Positions 4,195 to 5,637 of a DNA stretch of 5,637 nt are shown here, piece after piece. The position numbers were made by a program, and so were the translations under genes. The notes under the pieces were generated by a model. That model saw only the letters and a program-made list of their open reading frames with translations, ran no database searches and was not told the origin of the DNA. The stretch comes from Acidobacteriota bacterium (lineage in GTDB: Bacteria; Acidobacteriota; Terriglobia; Bryobacterales; Bryobacteraceae): the NCBI GenBank assembly GCA_026394095.1, contig JAPKYY010000857.1, forward strand, positions 1-5,637, in the 5' to 3' direction. Position 1 is the stretch's first letter. The number at the start of each line of letters is the position of its first letter.

Positions 4195-5637
4195 TTACTG
4201 CTCGAGAGCGGCGAGATCCTTTTTGGATAGCGTGGAGCGGATTTGTTGGGAGCGGGCGCGGACGGCGTCGCTGTCGCCGAAATTTGGGGCTAGCTGGAGA
4301 TAGACTTCGTAGGCCATCACGGCTCGCACATTGTCGCCGGCGATGTCGAAGGCTCGGGCTAGTTCGTAATAGCCGGGAGCATAGTTGGGATCGAGCTGGA
4401 TCAGTTTCTGGGCTGCTTCTACCGCTTCTTTGGGGCGATTCAGGTTGCGGTAGGCACGGGCGAGGCTCCATCTCGTGCCAGTAGATTTGGGGTTGAAGCT
4501 GACTGCTTTTTCGAGATAGGGGATTGCTTCTTTGAGCTTGCCGGAGGTGATCAGGATGCTCGCGATCTGGAAGGGGGGTAGGGCCCATTCGGGGGTGAGC
4601 TCGGCTGCTTTGTCGAAGGAGGCGCGGGCTTCTTTTGCTTTGCCCAAGCTGCCGTAGGCAACACCGAGGGCGTTGTGGGCACAGGCGAAGTTGGGGTCGC
4701 GGAGGATGGCGGCGCGGAGGGTTGTGGTGGCTTGCTCGAAGCGGTTGGAGGCGATGTCGAGACGGCCGGAACAGAAGAGGCGGCGGGTTTCGATGGAGGG
4801 GTCGTAGGGTCTTAGTTCCTTTAAAGCTTCGTAGGCAGCTACAGCTCGTTCAAGGAGGATTCGCTTGGGGCCGATGGCGGTGGACTGGACGTAGTCTGAG
4901 ACGCAGGCCTGGCCTTGTTGCTCGAGGGCAGATTCGAGTTGAGCGTTTTGCTCGCGGTCGCGGGGTAAGGCGAGAGCCTGCCTGATTTTGCCGGTGGCGA
5001 GAAGCGTCTCCAACTGGTTGAGTCTGCGAGGGGGAGCCAGTTGCAGATTTGAGTTGGCAGCGAGGCGGATGCTGCCTTCGAGGGAGGGGGCGTTGGGGAA
5101 CTCGGCAGTGATTGCGTGGAGACCGGTGGTGAGGCCTTCAAGGCGGATGTTGCCGGTGGGGGGAAGGCTGCCACGGAAGGTGTTGTCCAAATACAGAGCC
5201 GTTCCAGCGGGGCCGCGGACGTCTAGGGATACCGTGGGCGCGGCGAGGAGGGTTGGGATCGGCTTGGCCGGGGCTGGCAGGACTGCCAGGGGAAAGCGGG
5301 CATCGAAGGAGCCGGCGACACGGGGATTTTGACGGCTGCTGGTTTGGGCGGGGACTTGCTGGGATAAGAAGTCGATGACCTCAGAGGCGCGGACGAAGCG
5401 ATCGCCGTCGCGGTCTGCTTTGCCACGCAAGGCTTCCAGCATGGTGTGTGTGAAGATGCCGTGGCCGCCGTCCCAACGGGCGTCTTCAAAGGAGCGCTCG
5501 CTCGGGCGGGCGGAGAGGAGTTTGAGAATTGCGCGGTCGTTCTGGCCGAGAGCTTGCAGGACTTCAGCTGTTTGGTTGGGGATGGTTGTCGAATAGCTGG
5601 ACCAGCCGAGTTGGCCGGCGTGGCAAGCGTCGGCAGT
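4195..5637 (-). CDS. Caspase-like (peptidase C14) protease with EF-hand-like loop, PEGA-like domain and TPRs (5' partial)
   Basis: The frame is open from the window edge (5637) to TAA 4197-4195, giving 480 residues; the N-terminus with the catalytic His is outside, and ATG 5442 is an internal Met. Residues 1-100 are the end of a caspase fold: ADACHAGQLGW with nucleophile Cys5 (codon 5625-5623), then SARPSERSFED and WDGGHGIFTHTMLEAL, typical of bacterial caspase-like (metacaspase/orthocaspase) proteins. Residues 75-86 (DRDGDRFVRASE) match the D-x-D-x-D...E pattern of an EF-hand calcium loop. A Pro/Ala-rich linker leads to a beta-rich PEGA-like segment at about 135-200 (VSLDVRGPAGTALYLDNTFRG). 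A helical linker follows, then about five TPRs at 285-455, with consensus phrases such as HNALGVAYGSLGKAKEARASF and YYELARAFDIAGDNVRAV. The TPRs probably bind partner proteins. Localisation cannot be judged without the N-terminus. Calcium control is inference from the loop. Confidence 0.85.
   Translation of the reverse strand, partial: TADACHAGQLGWSSYSTTIPNQTAEVLQALGQNDRAILKLLSARPSERSFEDARWDGGHGIFTHTMLEALRGKADRDGDRFVRASEVIDFLSQQVPAQTSSRQNPRVAGSFDARFPLAVLPAPAKPIPTLLAAPTVSLDVRGPAGTALYLDNTFRGSLPPTGNIRLEGLTTGLHAITAEFPNAPSLEGSIRLAANSNLQLAPPRRLNQLETLLATGKIRQALALPRDREQNAQLESALEQQGQACVSDYVQSTAIGPKRILLERAVAAYEALKELRPYDPSIETRRLFCSGRLDIASNRFEQATTTLRAAILRDPNFACAHNALGVAYGSLGKAKEARASFDKAAELTPEWALPPFQIASILITSGKLKEAIPYLEKAVSFNPKSTGTRWSLARAYRNLNRPKEAVEAAQKLIQLDPNYAPGYYELARAFDIAGDNVRAVMAYEVYLQLAPNFGDSDAVRARSQQIRSTLSKKDLAALEQ

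Noticed and set aside
4161..4198. GTAAAC / GTTTAC inverted match enclosing both convergent stop codons, with a 4-bp inner hairpin (GCCG/CGGC), as a bidirectional terminator
   Set aside because: Stems are only 6 and 4 bp, are not contiguous, and no T-run follows on either strand; both arms contain the TAA stop by necessity.
4635..4985. Plus-strand Arg/Gly/Trp-rich frames over the TPR gene
   Set aside because: Composition is typical of a reverse shadow; the minus strand carries clear TPR motifs throughout.

Overview
The window looks like chromosomal DNA from a soil-type Acidobacteriota, perhaps of the Solibacter/Bryobacter group. This is inferred from gene style, with no database search: a Tat-exported phosphatase-like protein, a CadC/OmpR-type winged helix fused to enzyme-like domains, and a caspase-like protease fused to TPRs. 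Base composition is uneven. A sampled line in the regulator (1801-1860) is about 60% GC, while samples at 2581-2640 and 4081-4140 are about 43% and 37%.

Layout. Positions 440 to 1 (minus) hold the N-terminal part of a Tat-type secreted protein that resembles PhoD-like phosphatases. A gap of about 375 bp separates it from a divergent plus-strand regulator at 816-2500. That regulator encodes a winged-helix DNA-binding domain, an alpha/beta-hydrolase domain and a degenerate class III cyclase-like domain. A one-base frame change near 1614-1622 breaks it into two overlapping reading frames. After a 230-bp gap with no gene call comes a less GC-rich stretch with three small unrelated genes: a 107-residue two-helix membrane protein (3054-2731, minus, TTG start), a Uma2/DUF820 family putative nuclease (3823-3218, minus), and a 26-residue single-helix membrane miniprotein (4084-4164, plus). 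An imperfect inverted repeat lies between the first two. Positions 5637 to 4195 (minus) hold the C-terminal 480 residues of a caspase-like (peptidase C14) protein, with the Cys motif DACHAG, an EF-hand-like loop, a PEGA-like beta domain and five TPRs.

The genes do not form one pathway or operon. The most notable items are the frameshifted three-domain regulator with its pseudo-cyclase, the caspase-EF-hand-PEGA-TPR protein cut by the window edge, and the miniprotein with a good ribosome binding site. I see no rRNA, tRNA, CRISPR array, transposase or convincing rho-independent terminator.
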